Shown: piece after piece, positions 34,693 through 44,432 of the stretch
Layout of the letters: each line of letters opens with the position of its first letter
Numbering within the stretch: position 1 is the stretch's first letter
Source: Microbacterium sp. Leaf159
GTDB taxonomy: Bacteria > Actinomycetota > Actinomycetes > Actinomycetales > Microbacteriaceae
Length of the DNA: 64,000 nucleotides
Assembly: GCF_001423615.1 (NCBI RefSeq)
Contig: NZ_LMOU01000001.1
Location: 1,126,323-1,190,322, forward strand
Direction of reading: 5' to 3'
Notes under the pieces: generated by a model
Seen by the model: the letters and a program-made list of their open reading frames with translations, nothing else
Told to the model about the DNA's origin: nothing
Database searches by the model: none
Translations under genes and position numbers: made by a program

Positions 34693-35721
34693 ATGCCCGT
34701 CGCCACCCCGGATCAGTACGCCGAAATGCTCGACCGCGCGAAGGCCGGCGGCTTCGCGTACCCGGCATTCAATGTCTCGAGCTCGCAGACGATCAACTCG
34801 GTCCTCCAGGGCCTCACCGAGGCAGGTTCCGACGGAATCATCCAGGTCACCACCGGTGGCGCGGACTACTTCGCCGGCCACACGGTCAAGGCACGCGCGA
34901 CCGGCGCACTCGCCTTCGCACGCTTCGCGACCGAGGTCGCCAAGAACTACCCGGTCACCGTCGCGCTGCACACCGACCACTGCCCGAAGGATGCCCTCGC
35001 CGGCTTCGTCGAGCCGCTGATCTCGGCCTCTGAAGAAGAGGTCAAGGCCGGACGCAACCCCATCTTCCAGTCGCACATGTGGGACGGCTCGGCCGTGCCC
35101 CTCGCGGAGAACATCGAGATCGCTCAGGACCTCCTCCCCCGCATGAAGAACATCAACGCCATCCTCGAGGTCGAGATCGGCGTCGTCGGCGGCGAAGAGG
35201 ACGGCGTCGCACACGAGGGATCGAACGATGCCCTCTACACGACGTTCGCGGACGTCGACCAGGCCGTCCAGGCTCTCGGCCTCGGCGAGCAGGGCCGCTA
35301 CATCGCCGCCCTCACGTTCGGCAACGTGCACGGTGTCTACAAGCCCGGCGGCGTAAAGCTGCGCCCCGAGCTCCTGGGCGAGATCCAGCAGCAGGTCGCC
35401 GCGAAGTACAACACGGGTGCGAAGCCGCTCGACCTCGTCTTCCACGGCGGGTCCGGCTCGACCGATGAGGAGATCGCCCTCGCGGTCGCCAACGGTGTCA
35501 TCAAGATGAACATCGACACCGACACGCAGTACGCCTACACCCGTGCGATCGCCGACTACATGTTCAAGAACTACGACGGCGTCCTCAAGGTCGACGGCGA
35601 GGTCGGCAACAAGAAGCAGTACGACCCGCGCGCCTGGGGCAAGATCGCGGAGACGGCGATGGCCGCCCGCGTCGTCGAGTCCACGCGCCAGCTCGGCTCG
35701 TACGGTCAGTCGAAGAGCTGA
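34693..35721 (+). CDS. fbaA: Fructose-bisphosphate aldolase class II
   Basis: Zinc-dependent aldolase of glycolysis and gluconeogenesis, 342 residues. Zinc and catalytic residues lie in ALHTDHCPKD, LEVEIG and FGNVHGVY, with the FHGGSGST loop binding the phosphate. Several earlier in-frame starts exist, but GCAGGAG before the ATG of MPVATPDQY and the family N-terminus decide the start. A long bidirectional terminator follows. Confidence 0.97.
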   Translation: MPVATPDQYAEMLDRAKAGGFAYPAFNVSSSQTINSVLQGLTEAGSDGIIQVTTGGADYFAGHTVKARATGALAFARFATEVAKNYPVTVALHTDHCPKDALAGFVEPLISASEEEVKAGRNPIFQSHMWDGSAVPLAENIEIAQDLLPRMKNINAILEVEIGVVGGEEDGVAHEGSNDALYTTFADVDQAVQALGLGEQGRYIAALTFGNVHGVYKPGGVKLRPELLGEIQQQVAAKYNTGAKPLDLVFHGGSGSTDEEIALAVANGVIKMNIDTDTQYAYTRAIADYMFKNYDGVLKVDGEVGNKKQYDPRAWGKIAETAMAARVVESTRQLGSYGQSKS

Positions 35722-35737
35722 TCTTCCTCTGACAGCG

Positions 35738-35770
35738 AGATGCTCCCGACCGCTGCGGTCGGGGGCATCT
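35738..35770. terminator. Bidirectional terminator between fbaA and the DUF6264 gene
   Basis: A 15-base stem (AGATGCTCCCGACCG against CGGTCGGGGGCATCT, with one G-T pair) around a 3-base loop. It sits between convergent genes and can serve both. Confidence 0.85.
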
Positions 35771-35785
35771 CTGCGTCTGAGTCGC

Positions 35786-36310
35786 CTACTGGCCGGCGGT
35801 CTTGGCGACGAAGTCGATGAAAGCGGGGTCGTTCATCAGCGGGATGGCGGCGCAGATCGATGCCACGAGGAGCGTCACGGCGGCTCCTGCGAGCGGGACC
35901 CACCACGAGGCCTTGCCCCCGCGCAGTCGACGGATCGAGAAGAACGCGGTGAGTGACCACCCTGCGGCGAGGACGATCGCTGCGACCGTTCCCCAGACCT
36001 TGCCCTGAGCGAAGTTCGTGAACTCGCCGTCGACCCCGAGGACCTTCATCATCTCGTTCATCGCGGTGGGGAAGTCGAGATACGAGAGACCCGTCATCAC
36101 GACGTTCACCAGTCCGTAGGCGAGCAGCCCGATGGTGATGAACCTGTCGACGGGTCGCGGCCGGGCGGTTGCTGCGCGCCCGGATGCCGGCTCGGGTGCC
36201 GGTGCGGCGGCTGCGGCGGGAGGCATCTCGTCGAGCGGCGGCAGCCCCGCTGCCTTGCGCTGCTCTTCGAGGGTCGCGATTTCGCCGTACTGAGGCCGCT
36301 GGTCGGTCAT
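35786..36310 (-). CDS. DUF6264 family membrane protein
   Basis: A 174-residue protein. Residues 1-55 are polar and proline/alanine-rich, including QRKAAGLPPLDEMP. Three or four membrane segments follow (about 57-75, 110-130 and 138-160). The TLEEQRKAAGLPP-type N-terminus and the DRF..IGLL.YGL helix match my recollection of DUF6264, found in Microbacteriaceae; function unknown. TAGCAT six bases before the ATG indicates a leaderless transcript. An upstream region with direct repeats may control it. Confidence 0.8.
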   Translation of the reverse strand: MTDQRPQYGEIATLEEQRKAAGLPPLDEMPPAAAAAPAPEPASGRAATARPRPVDRFITIGLLAYGLVNVVMTGLSYLDFPTAMNEMMKVLGVDGEFTNFAQGKVWGTVAAIVLAAGWSLTAFFSIRRLRGGKASWWVPLAGAAVTLLVASICAAIPLMNDPAFIDFVAKTAGQ

Positions 36311-36316
36311 GCCGCC

Positions 36317-36322
36317 ATGCTA
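36317..36322 (-). promoter_or_regulatory. -10 element, leaderless promoter
   Basis: TAGCAT on the minus strand, six bases before the ATG of the DUF6264 gene. Confidence 0.6.
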
Positions 36323-36371
36323 TCCGCACCGTCTCTGCGCGGCTCTCAGACTGAGCGGCCCGAACATGATG

Positions 36372-36467
36372 GCGGCCCCGGAGAAGTGGGGACTCCTCGG
36401 GGCCGCGGATTCGGAACGCTGGGGACGCTCGTCATCCAAGTGGGTCGAGGAACGCTGGGGACGTTCC
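36372..36467. repeat. Inverted and direct repeats in the iclR/DUF6264 gap
   Basis: This 267-base gap without a gene contains GCGGCCCCG and CGGGGCCGC (36372-36380 and 36398-36406), able to form a hairpin, and two copies of GGAACGCTGGGGACG at 36413 and 36449, a 36-base period. The second copy is part of the palindrome GGAACG-N7-CGTTCC. They lie 60-160 bases upstream of the DUF6264 start and could be operator sites. Nothing was seen in 36480-36577. Confidence 0.65.
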
Positions 36468-36577
36468 ACCACCAGTAGTGCCGTTTGCACATGCGACTAC
36501 ATCTCACATGTTAGGAAAGCGCGTGCCGACCCGCTAGTGGCATTTCTTCAGATAGTGAACATTTTCGCGGACGAGCG

Positions 36578-37369
36578 TCAGATCGCCGTCTGCAGATCCG
36601 GTTCTCCGCCCGTCAGCGCATCCGCGCCGAGCTGCAACGACAACCGTGTCGCGGTCTGCTTGAGCTTCGTGACGAGGCCGCGGCCGACGTGCGCCCGGTC
36701 GGACGGGAGGGAGATCGCCAGCGACGCCACGATGTTCGGGGCGATCACGGGAACGGCGACGCACGTGTTGCCGATCGCGTACTCCTCACGGTCCAGAGCG
36801 AAGCCCGGTGACCGCTCCAGCTCTGCCAGAAGCGCGTCCCGGTCGCTGATGGTGCGCGGTGTGAGTTCCTCGAGGCGATGCCGCGACAGATAGTCGAGAC
36901 GCTCGGAACAGGTGAGGTCGGCGAGGATCTGCTTGCCGAGAGCTGTCGCGTGGGCACTCGATTCGAGCGCCACCGACAGGTCGATCCGCGGAGTCCGCAC
37001 CGCGTCGACGATGTCGATGAGGTGCACCTCTCCGTCGTGGTACCGCGACAGGTACGCCGTCTCCCCCACCGCTTCGGTGACTTCGCGCAGGGCAGATCGC
37101 ACCCGCGCAAGGAGCACTCCGCCCGCATCGGGGGCCGCCCGGAACACCGGGAAGCTCGCGCCGAGCACGAGTCCGTCCGGTTCGTTGGCCAGGTATCCCT
37201 CGTGGATCAGCGTGCGAACGAGGTTGTAGGTGGTGCCATGGGTGAGACCCGTGAGCGCCGCGAGCGCCTTGACCGGAACGGGGCGGGCCGAGTTCGCCAC
37301 GATGTCGACCAGACGCAGAGCACGCTGGACCGATCCGATGAGCGTCGGCGCCGCATCCGTGGTGGGCAT
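36578..37369 (-). CDS. IclR-family transcriptional regulator
   Basis: A 263-residue regulator. The N-terminal winged HTH is LIGSVQRALRLVDIVANSAR...LTGLTHGTTYNLVRTL (about residues 10-55). The C-terminal effector domain has ESSAHATALGKQILADL and CVAVPVIAPN, typical of IclR. Ligand unknown. The gene begins two bases after the ispH stop and probably shares its transcript, an unusual pairing. No obvious catabolic target lies nearby. Confidence 0.88.
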   Translation of the reverse strand: MPTTDAAPTLIGSVQRALRLVDIVANSARPVPVKALAALTGLTHGTTYNLVRTLIHEGYLANEPDGLVLGASFPVFRAAPDAGGVLLARVRSALREVTEAVGETAYLSRYHDGEVHLIDIVDAVRTPRIDLSVALESSAHATALGKQILADLTCSERLDYLSRHRLEELTPRTISDRDALLAELERSPGFALDREEYAIGNTCVAVPVIAPNIVASLAISLPSDRAHVGRGLVTKLKQTATRLSLQLGADALTGGEPDLQTAI

Positions 37370-37371
37370 CG

Positions 37372-38451
37372 TCAGGCGTTTCCGCCAGACGCGCGGCCCC
37401 CCAGCGCACGAGCATCGCGCTGACCCGAGGCGTCCTGTCGGAGTTCCTTCGGCAGCGAGAACATGAGGTCCTCCTCCGCCGTCTTGACCTCTTCGACGTC
37501 GTGGTAGCCCGCGCCGTCGAGGGCCTCGAGCACCTCACGGACGAGGACCTCGGGAACGGATGCTCCGCTGGTGACGCCGACCGTGGCGACGCCGTCGAGC
37601 CACTCCTGCTTGACCTCTTCGGCGTAGTCCACGCGGTAGGCGGCCTTCGCTCCGTATTCCAGGGCGACCTCGACCAGGCGCACGGAGTTCGAGGAGTTCG
37701 ACGAGCCCACGACGATCACGAGATCGGCGTTCGCCGCGACCTTCTTGATCGCCACCTGACGGTTCTGCGTCGCATAGCAGATGTCGTCGGACGGAGGGTT
37801 GTGCATCTCCGGGAAGCGGGTCCGCAGACGGTTGACCGTCTCCATGGTCTCGTCGACCGAGAGAGTGGTCTGCGACAGCCAGACGACCTTCGACGGGTCC
37901 TTCACCTGCACGGTGTCGGCCTCATCGGGAGAGTTGACGATGGTGACGTGTTCGGGAGCCTCGCCGGCGGTGCCCTCGACCTCTTCGTGTCCTTCGTGGC
38001 CGATGAGAAGGATCTCGAAGTCGTCGCGGGCGAAACGGACGGCTTCGCGGTGGACCTTGGTGACGAGCGGGCAGGTCGCATCGATCGCGTGCAGGCCGCG
38101 GTCGGAGGCTGCCTCCACGACCGCAGGCGAGACTCCGTGTGCGCTGAAGACGACGTGAGCGCCCTCCGGCACCTCGTCGACCTCCTCGACGAAGACCGCG
38201 CCCTTCTCTTCGAGTTCCGACACCACGTGGATGTTGTGCACGATCTGCTTGCGCACATAGACGGGTGCGCCGTAGCGCTCGAGCGCCTTCTCGACCGCGA
38301 CGACCGCGCGATCGACGCCTGCACAGTATCCGCGCGGTGCCGCGAGCAGAACGCGCTTGTTCCCCGCCACCGGGTTATCCTGAAGCCGCCCGGCCGCCCC
38401 ACGTACTCGTGGGATGCGCGGCAGAGGCAGATGAACGGCAGTCGAAGTCAC
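37372..38451 (-). CDS. ispH: 4-hydroxy-3-methylbut-2-enyl diphosphate reductase
   Basis: Last enzyme of the MEP isoprenoid pathway, producing IPP and DMAPP with a [4Fe-4S] cluster. Cluster cysteines fall in PRGYCAGV (C43), DATCPL and DICYATQNR. HHxxE-type motifs follow the family. The 359-residue product has about 30 extra residues at the N-terminus. The GTG start is supported by TAGAAT exactly six bases upstream. It supplies the precursors for the UppS product encoded further right. Confidence 0.96.
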   Translation of the reverse strand: MTSTAVHLPLPRIPRVRGAAGRLQDNPVAGNKRVLLAAPRGYCAGVDRAVVAVEKALERYGAPVYVRKQIVHNIHVVSELEEKGAVFVEEVDEVPEGAHVVFSAHGVSPAVVEAASDRGLHAIDATCPLVTKVHREAVRFARDDFEILLIGHEGHEEVEGTAGEAPEHVTIVNSPDEADTVQVKDPSKVVWLSQTTLSVDETMETVNRLRTRFPEMHNPPSDDICYATQNRQVAIKKVAANADLVIVVGSSNSSNSVRLVEVALEYGAKAAYRVDYAEEVKQEWLDGVATVGVTSGASVPEVLVREVLEALDGAGYHDVEEVKTAEEDLMFSLPKELRQDASGQRDARALGGRASGGNA

Positions 38452-38457
38452 ACTGGA

Positions 38458-38463
38458 ATTCTA
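38458..38463 (-). promoter_or_regulatory. -10 element, leaderless promoter of ispH
   Basis: TAGAAT on the minus strand, six bases before the ispH GTG. It lies in the 54-base gap shared with divergent xseA. Confidence 0.65.
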
Positions 38464-38505
38464 CCGCCGAGAACCTGAGCAGGAGCGGGAAGGTGCACTG
38501 AGCGG

Positions 38506-39798
38506 ATGACGGTCTTCGAAGCCTCGACGCGCCCGGGCGAGACTCCACCGGCGGATGCGGTCGCTCCGCGCGACTCCTCCGCGGATGCCCCGACCTCCGT
38601 CGCCCGCCTGAACGGCACGATCCGAGATTTCGTCGCCCGGTGGAACACGGTCTGGGTCGAGGGCGAGATCACCTCCTGGAACGTCCGCGGCGGCAACATC
38701 TTCGCCCGACTCAAAGACACCCGCTCGGACGCGCAGATCTCGATCCGGGTGTGGTCGAGCGTCCGCCCCCGCATCCCCGGCGACCTCGCCGTGGGCGACC
38801 ACGTCGTGGCAGCCGTCAAGGCCGACTACTTCGTCAAGGCCGGCGATTTCAGCTTCACCGTCTCGGCGATGAAGCACGTCGGGCTCGGCGATCAGCTCGA
38901 GCGCCTCGAGAAGCTCCGCCTGCAGCTGCGCCAGGAGGGACTGTTCGACCCCGCACGCAAGAAGCGTCTCCCGTTCCTCCCGCACGTGATCGGGCTGATC
39001 ACGGGCGAACGATCCGACGCGGAGAAGGACGTGCACCGCAACGCGGAGCTGCGCTGGCCCCAGGTGAGGTTCCGCACCGAGTACGCCGCCGTCCAGGGCG
39101 ACCGCTGCGTGCCCGACACCCTCGCCGCGCTCGCCCGACTCGACGCAGACCCCGATGTCGACGTGATCATCATCGCGCGCGGCGGTGGAGACCCCCAGAC
39201 CCTCCTCGGATTCAGCGATGAGCGGCTCGTCCGCGCCGTGTCTGCAGCATCCACCCCTGTGGTGAGCGCGATCGGACACGAGAACGATCGCCCGCTCCTC
39301 GACGACGTCGCAGACCTCCGCGCCTCGACTCCGACGGATGCCGCCAAGCGCGTCGTGCCGGACGTCAGCGAGCAGCGCGCGCTGATCGCGCAACTGCGGT
39401 CCCGCGCGACCTCCCGCCTCACGCAGCGGCTGTCGCACGACATCGCCCAGCTCGAACAGCTGCGCTCCCGCCCCGCGCTTCGCTCACCCGACCCCATCAT
39501 CGAGTCGCGCTCGCAGGAGGTGTGGTTGCTGTTGTCCCGCGGCCGCGACACGATCACGCGCCAGCACGATGCGGCAGGGCGGGCGACCAGCGAGCTGCGC
39601 GCGTCACTTCGCGCCCTCTCCCCCGCCGCCACACTCGCTCGCGGCTATGCGATCGCCCACCTCGAGGGCGGCGTGATCCTTCGCGATGCGGCGGATGCAC
39701 CGGCCGGCAGCGCACTGACGATCACGGTCGACCGCGGCTCGGTCGCGGCCCGTTCCGAAGGTGAGATCGCGGAGGGACCGGCGCCTCGCTCCGGATGA
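38506..39798 (+). CDS. xseA: Exodeoxyribonuclease VII large subunit
   Basis: A 430-residue catalytic subunit of ExoVII, which degrades single-stranded DNA. The N-terminal OB-fold (VWVEGEITSWNVRGGNIFARLKD) is followed by the catalytic domain with GLITGERSDAEKDV, IIIARGGGDPQTL and SAIGHENDRPLLD. The C-terminal coiled coil and ATLARGYAI block are present. xseB follows after 31 bases. Divergent from ispH. Confidence 0.96.
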   Translation: MTVFEASTRPGETPPADAVAPRDSSADAPTSVARLNGTIRDFVARWNTVWVEGEITSWNVRGGNIFARLKDTRSDAQISIRVWSSVRPRIPGDLAVGDHVVAAVKADYFVKAGDFSFTVSAMKHVGLGDQLERLEKLRLQLRQEGLFDPARKKRLPFLPHVIGLITGERSDAEKDVHRNAELRWPQVRFRTEYAAVQGDRCVPDTLAALARLDADPDVDVIIIARGGGDPQTLLGFSDERLVRAVSAASTPVVSAIGHENDRPLLDDVADLRASTPTDAAKRVVPDVSEQRALIAQLRSRATSRLTQRLSHDIAQLEQLRSRPALRSPDPIIESRSQEVWLLLSRGRDTITRQHDAAGRATSELRASLRALSPAATLARGYAIAHLEGGVILRDAADAPAGSALTITVDRGSVAARSEGEIAEGPAPRSG

Positions 39799-39817
39799 GC
39801 ACACCCTGCGCACCGCG

Positions 39818-39823
39818 TAGGAT
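39818..39823 (+). promoter_or_regulatory. -10 element, leaderless promoter
   Basis: TAGGAT, six bases before the xseB GTG. xseB may thus have its own promoter as well as reading-through from xseA. Confidence 0.55.
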
Positions 39824-39829
39824 GGAGGC

Positions 39830-40066
39830 GTGAGTGCGCTGAACGACACCCCTGTGGACACGCTGTCGTTCGAGGCCGCTCGCGACGAGCTCGTGAAGGT
39901 CGTCTCCGAGCTCGAACAGGGCGCTCCGACCCTCGAGCAGTCGCTCGCCCTCTGGGAGCGCGGCGAGGCTCTCGCCGCGCGGTGCGAGGAGTGGCTGCTC
40001 GGCGCCAAGCGTCGACTCGAGGCCGCCCGTGCCGCCGCCGACGCCTCCGACGAGGACGAGTCGTGA
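39830..40066 (+). CDS. xseB: Exodeoxyribonuclease VII small subunit
   Basis: A 78-residue, all-helical subunit. [20 protein letters not shown] and [16 protein letters not shown] are the conserved helices that wrap the XseA coiled coil. GGAGG sits too close to the GTG to act as a normal ribosome-binding site; a TAGGAT six bases upstream suggests a leaderless message. The stop overlaps the start of the DUF4245 gene. Confidence 0.94.
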   Translation: MSALNDTPVDTLSFEAARDELVKVVSELEQGAPTLEQSLALWERGEALAARCEEWLLGAKRRLEAARAAADASDEDES

Positions 40067-40701
40067 ACAAGCCCGCACCGATCGTCGCGGAGCTCGGCCG
40101 CCCGGAGACCCCCGCTGAGACGGCGGCCCGCAAGGCCGCATCGAGCAAGGCCTATCGCTCGAGCCAGACAGTGCGCAGCCTGATCGCGGCCCTGATCGCC
40201 ACCCTGGCCATCGTCGCGGTGATCGTGTTCGCCGTGCCCCGCGGCGAACCCGCGACGACCCCGACCATCGACATGGTCGGCATCGCCGCCGACGTGGAAT
40301 CCACGGTCGACAGCTCGGTGATCGTTCCCGATCTCGACGACTTCTGGCGCGTGAACGCAGCCGGGCTCACGAGCGGCGCGACCGCGGTGTGGGATGTGAC
40401 TCTCGCCCCGTCCGCCGAGGACGAGCGCGGCTTCATCAAGCTCGCGCAGGCGTTCGCCGCCGATTCGTCCTGGGCTCCGCAGCGCCTGAACGGAACCGCG
40501 CCCACGGGCACGACCTCGATCGGCGGCCTCGAATGGGATGTCTACGAACTCGGCGATGCCGGCGCGAAGCAGAACATCACCTACGCGATCGGCACCCAGG
40601 CGGGTGACGACTACCTTCTGCTCTACGGCTCGCGTTCGGCCGACTCCACGGCTGAGCTCGCCGAATCCCTCGTCCCGCAGATCCGCGACCTCTCGGAGTA
40701 G
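40063..40701 (+). CDS. DUF4245 family protein
   Basis: A 212-residue protein with a cytoplasmic N-terminal stretch, one membrane helix (about residues 40-60, [20 protein letters not shown]) and a periplasmic domain that includes YRVNA-like [11 protein letters not shown] and WDVYELG. This layout and the xseB neighbourhood fit DUF4245, widespread in actinobacteria. Function unknown. GTG start overlaps the xseB stop by four bases. Confidence 0.87.
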   Translation: MNKPAPIVAELGRPETPAETAARKAASSKAYRSSQTVRSLIAALIATLAIVAVIVFAVPRGEPATTPTIDMVGIAADVESTVDSSVIVPDLDDFWRVNAAGLTSGATAVWDVTLAPSAEDERGFIKLAQAFAADSSWAPQRLNGTAPTGTTSIGGLEWDVYELGDAGAKQNITYAIGTQAGDDYLLLYGSRSADSTAELAESLVPQIRDLSE

Positions 40702-40706
40702 CCCTC

Positions 40707-41396
40707 ATGACAGATACGCTCACGCCCGCCGCCGCCTGGAAGCAGATGCAGGAGGGCAACCAGCGATTCGTCGATGACGCCCCTCGGCACCCGAACCAGG
40801 ACGTCGCGCGACGCAAGCACCTGGCTGCCGCGCAGCATCCGGTCGCGACCCTGTTCGGATGCTCGGACTCGCGCCTCGCGGCGGAGATCATCTTCGACCT
40901 CGGCCTCGGCGACCTCTTCGTCGTCCGCAACGCCGGCCAGGTGATCGGCGAATCCATCGTCGCGAGCCTCGAATACGCGGTAGCCGTGCTGAACGTGCCC
41001 CTGATCGTCGTCCTCGCGCACGACTCGTGCGGCGCCGTGCGCGCCGCCATCGACGGCACCGCGATCGACGCCGCTCCCCTGCCTCCGCACATCTGGAAGC
41101 TCATCGCGCCGATCGTCCCCGCCGCCCGCAAGGTGCTCGTCGAGAACGGCGGAACCACCGTCGACGAGATCGACGCCGACCTGGTCGGCCAGGAGCACCT
41201 GCGCAACACCGTCAGCGATCTGCTGCAGTCGTCCGAGGTGATCTCCCACGCGGTCGCCGAAGGCCGCCTGGGCATCGTCGGCGCCAACTACCGTCTGGCC
41301 GAGGGCACCGCGGTGCCCGTCATCACGGTCGGAATCGACACAGACGGAATCGAGACCGAGGGGCACGGCCCCGCAACCAAGGAGGGTTCGGAATGA
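40707..41396 (+). CDS. Beta-class carbonic anhydrase
   Basis: Interconverts CO2 and bicarbonate with a zinc ion. The 229-residue protein carries zinc ligands C52 (GCSDSR, with D54 and R56), H105 and C108 (AHDSCGA). The later KVLVENGG stretch and overall length fit the beta class. It lies five bases after the DUF4245 gene, and its stop overlaps the fumC start, so it is part of an xseB-DUF4245-CA-fumC operon. Confidence 0.94.
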   Translation: MTDTLTPAAAWKQMQEGNQRFVDDAPRHPNQDVARRKHLAAAQHPVATLFGCSDSRLAAEIIFDLGLGDLFVVRNAGQVIGESIVASLEYAVAVLNVPLIVVLAHDSCGAVRAAIDGTAIDAAPLPPHIWKLIAPIVPAARKVLVENGGTTVDEIDADLVGQEHLRNTVSDLLQSSEVISHAVAEGRLGIVGANYRLAEGTAVPVITVGIDTDGIETEGHGPATKEGSE

Positions 41397-42814
41397 CCGA
41401 CACCGACCAGCTCAGCGGCGAGAACTCGCAGGGCTACCGCATCGAGCACGACACCATGGGCGAGGTGCGGGTTCCCGTGAACGCGCTGTACGGCGCGCAG
41501 ACACAGCGCGCCGTCGAGAACTTCCCGATCTCGGGCAAGGGTCTCGAGTCGACGCAGATCGCCGCTCTCGCGCGCATCAAGAAGGCCGCAGCGCTCGCGA
41601 ACAAGGAGCTCGGCACGCTCGACGGCGCGATCGCCGACGCGATCGCGCAGGCCGCCGACCAGGTCGCCTCGGGCGCACACGACGGCGAGTTCCCGGTCGA
41701 CACGTACCAGACCGGATCCGGCACGTCGTCGAACATGAACATGAACGAGGTCCTCGCGACTCTCGCAACGCGCATCCTCGGTGCGAACGTGCACCCGAAC
41801 GACCACGTGAACGCTTCGCAGTCGTCGAACGACGTCTTCCCGACCTCCGTGCACATCGCCGTGACGCAGGCCCTGATCGACACCCTGATCCCGGCGCTCG
41901 ACCACCTCGCCGTCGCACTCGAGGCGAAGGCGGAGCTGTGGAAGGACGCGGTCAAGTCCGGCCGCACGCACCTCATGGATGCGACCCCGGTCACCCTCGG
42001 CCAGGAGTTCGGCGGCTACGCACGTCAGATCCGCCTCGGCATCGAGCGCGTGCAGTCGGCGCTCCCCCGCGTCTCCGAGGTCCCCCTCGGCGGCACGGCC
42101 ACTGGCACCGGCATCAACACGCCGCTCGGCTTCCCGCAGAAGGTCATCGCGCTGCTCGCGGCCGAGACCGAGCTGCCGATCACCGAGGCGAAGGACCACT
42201 TCGAGGCGCAGGCCAACCGCGACGGCCTCGTCGAGGCATCCGGTGCACTGCGCACCATCGCCGTCTCGCTGACCAAGATCAACAACGATCTGCGCTGGAT
42301 GGGCTCGGGCCCCAACACGGGTCTCGGCGAGCTGCACATCCCCGACCTGCAGCCCGGGTCCTCGATCATGCCCGGCAAGGTCAACCCGGTCGTCCCCGAG
42401 GCCGTGCTGATGGTCTGCGCGCGCGTGATCGGCAATGACGCGACCGTCGCCTGGGCCGGCGCATCCGGTTCGTTCGAGCTCAACGTCGCCATCCCCGTGA
42501 TGGGCACGGCGCTGCTCGAGTCGATCCGTCTGCTCGCGAACGCGTCGCGCGTTCTCGCCGACAAGACCGTCGACGGCCTGGAGGCCAACCTCGAGCGCGC
42601 TGCCGCATTCGCCGGGATGAGCCCGTCGATCGTCACCCCGCTGAACAAGCTCATCGGCTACGAGGCTGCGGCCAAGATCGCCAAGCACGCCGTGGCGAAG
42701 GGCATCACCGTCCGCGACGCCGTGATCGACCTCGGCTACGTCGAGCGGGGCGACCTCACGCTCGAGCAGCTCGACGAGAAGCTCGACCTGCTCTCGATGA
42801 CCCACCCGGGTTGA
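41393..42814 (+). CDS. fumC: Fumarate hydratase class II
   Basis: TCA-cycle enzyme converting fumarate to malate, 473 residues. The superfamily signature [11 protein letters not shown] is near residue 325, with [14 protein letters not shown] and [14 protein letters not shown] upstream. A four-base overlap with the carbonic anhydrase stop fixes the start. A strong terminator follows, shared with the convergent phoH gene. Confidence 0.97.
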   Translation: MTDTDQLSGENSQGYRIEHDTMGEVRVPVNALYGAQTQRAVENFPISGKGLESTQIAALARIKKAAALANKELGTLDGAIADAIAQAADQVASGAHDGEFPVDTYQTGSGTSSNMNMNEVLATLATRILGANVHPNDHVNASQSSNDVFPTSVHIAVTQALIDTLIPALDHLAVALEAKAELWKDAVKSGRTHLMDATPVTLGQEFGGYARQIRLGIERVQSALPRVSEVPLGGTATGTGINTPLGFPQKVIALLAAETELPITEAKDHFEAQANRDGLVEASGALRTIAVSLTKINNDLRWMGSGPNTGLGELHIPDLQPGSSIMPGKVNPVVPEAVLMVCARVIGNDATVAWAGASGSFELNVAIPVMGTALLESIRLLANASRVLADKTVDGLEANLERAAAFAGMSPSIVTPLNKLIGYEAAAKIAKHAVAKGITVRDAVIDLGYVERGDLTLEQLDEKLDLLSMTHPG

Positions 42815-42833
42815 TCGTCGCACGCTGACACGC

Positions 42834-42866
42834 GGATGCCGCAGGGACTCGTTCCCTGCGGCATCC
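42834..42866. terminator. Bidirectional terminator between fumC and phoH
   Basis: GGATGCCGCAGGGA and TCCCTGCGGCATCC form a perfect 14-base stem with a 5-base loop; TCGTTTC follows on the plus strand. Confidence 0.9.
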
Positions 42867-42879
42867 GTCGTTTCGAGGA

Positions 42880-44262
42880 CTAGCTGAGTTCGCCGCCCTC
42901 GAGGAGTTCGGTGACGAGAGCCGCGATCGCAGAGCGCTCCGACCGCATCAGCGTCACGTGTGCGAACAGGTCGTGCCCCTTGAGCGTCTCGATCACACTG
43001 GCGATGCCGTCATGACGACCGACGCGCAGGTTGTCTCGCTGGCCCACGTCGTGCGTGAGGATGACCCGGGAGCTCTGTCCCATCCGGCTGAGCACCGTGA
43101 GCAGCACGTTGCGTTCGAGTGACTGCGCCTCGTCGACGATCACGAACGCGTCGTGGAGCGAACGGCCGCGGATGTGGGTCAGCGGCAGCACTTCGAGGAT
43201 GCCCCGCTCGACGACCTCTTCCATGACGTTGCCCGAGACCACCGATCCGAGCGTGTCGAAGACCGCCTGCCCCCAGGGGCCCATCTTCTCGCCCTGGTCT
43301 CCGGGAAGATAGCCGAGCTCCTGACCGCCGACCGCGAACAGCGGGCGGAAGACGATGATCTTCTTCTGCTGCTGACGTTCGAGCACCGCCTCGAGTCCGG
43401 CGCACAGTGCGAGCGCCGACTTGCCCGTGCCCGCTCGTCCGCCGAGAGAGACGATGCCCACATCGGGATCCGTCAGCAGGTCGATCGCGATGCGCTGCTC
43501 GGCCGAACGTCCGTGCATGCCGAAGATGTCGCGATCGCCCCGGACGAGCTTGTACTCACCGTCGCCCGTCATCCGGCCGAGGGCGGAGCCGCGCTCGGAG
43601 TGGATGATGAGGCCGGTGTTCACCGGAAGCCCCCTGGCGTCTTCGCTGATGCCGACCTCGCTCTCGTAGAGGTCGCTGATCTCGTCGCCCGAGAGGTTCA
43701 ACGTCGTGATGCCGGTCCAGCCGGAGTCGACCGCCTGCTCGGCCAGGTACTCCTCGGCACGGAGGCCGAGGGACGCCGCCTTGACGCGCATCGGGAGGTC
43801 TTTGGAGACGATCGTGACGTCCTGCCCGTCCTGTGCCAGGTGCATGGCGACCGAGAGGATGCGGGTGTCGTTGTCGCTGAGCCGGATGCCGGCCGGAAGC
43901 ACCGAAGCGTCGGTGTTGGCGAGCTCGACGCGAAGAGTGCCGCCCTCTCCGACCTCCACCGGGAAGTCCAGGCGGCCGTGCTCGACGCGCAGGTCGTCGA
44001 GGTGACGCAGCGCCTGCCGGGCGAAGTAGCCGATCTCGGGGTCGTGGCGCTTGCCCTCGAGCTCGGTGATGACGACCACCGGAAGCACGACCGAGTGCTC
44101 GGCGAACCGGAAGAACGCCTGCGGATCGCTCAGCAGGACCGACGTGTCGAGCACGTAGGTCCGGAGATCCTGATCAGGATCAGCGGACGCTGCTCTCGTC
44201 GTCGTCTTACGGGTGGACTGCTGCGCGGTGCTTGCGGACTGCTGCGCTGTACGTGAGGTCAC
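42880..44262 (-). CDS. PhoH2-type PIN-PhoH ATPase/ribonuclease
   Basis: About 460 residues: an N-terminal PIN domain ([15 protein letters not shown], with acidic catalytic residues, and later [11 protein letters not shown]) fused to a PhoH ATPase with Walker [11 protein letters not shown] and Walker B VIVDEAQ. PhoH2 proteins act as RNA helicases and RNases. The start is uncertain: GTG at 44262 (VTSRTAQQS) after a GGGAGTGG is preferred, with a TTG at 44331 as the alternative. The N-terminal 30 residues are Ser/Thr/Gln-rich with a duplicated TAQQSAS-like unit. Confidence 0.9.
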   Translation of the reverse strand: MTSRTAQQSASTAQQSTRKTTTRAASADPDQDLRTYVLDTSVLLSDPQAFFRFAEHSVVLPVVVITELEGKRHDPEIGYFARQALRHLDDLRVEHGRLDFPVEVGEGGTLRVELANTDASVLPAGIRLSDNDTRILSVAMHLAQDGQDVTIVSKDLPMRVKAASLGLRAEEYLAEQAVDSGWTGITTLNLSGDEISDLYESEVGISEDARGLPVNTGLIIHSERGSALGRMTGDGEYKLVRGDRDIFGMHGRSAEQRIAIDLLTDPDVGIVSLGGRAGTGKSALALCAGLEAVLERQQQKKIIVFRPLFAVGGQELGYLPGDQGEKMGPWGQAVFDTLGSVVSGNVMEEVVERGILEVLPLTHIRGRSLHDAFVIVDEAQSLERNVLLTVLSRMGQSSRVILTHDVGQRDNLRVGRHDGIASVIETLKGHDLFAHVTLMRSERSAIAALVTELLEGGELS

Positions 44263-44432
44263 GACCCACTCCCGACCCGGGGAGAATCCCGGTTTTTCGA
44301 ACGAGTCGACCAGGGGGTCACGAGTCGTCAACCTGAGGCCGACCCGACGGGCACCTTGCCCGATGCCTAGAAGCTACGACCAGGTGCCGACATTAACCCG
44401 ACTCGACACGCCATCACTTCGTTACGTGTTGA

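Noticed and set aside
36413..36467. GGAAC...CGTT elements as an ECF sigma promoter
   Set aside because: The spacing between GGAAC and CGTT is far from the usual 16-17 bases on either strand.
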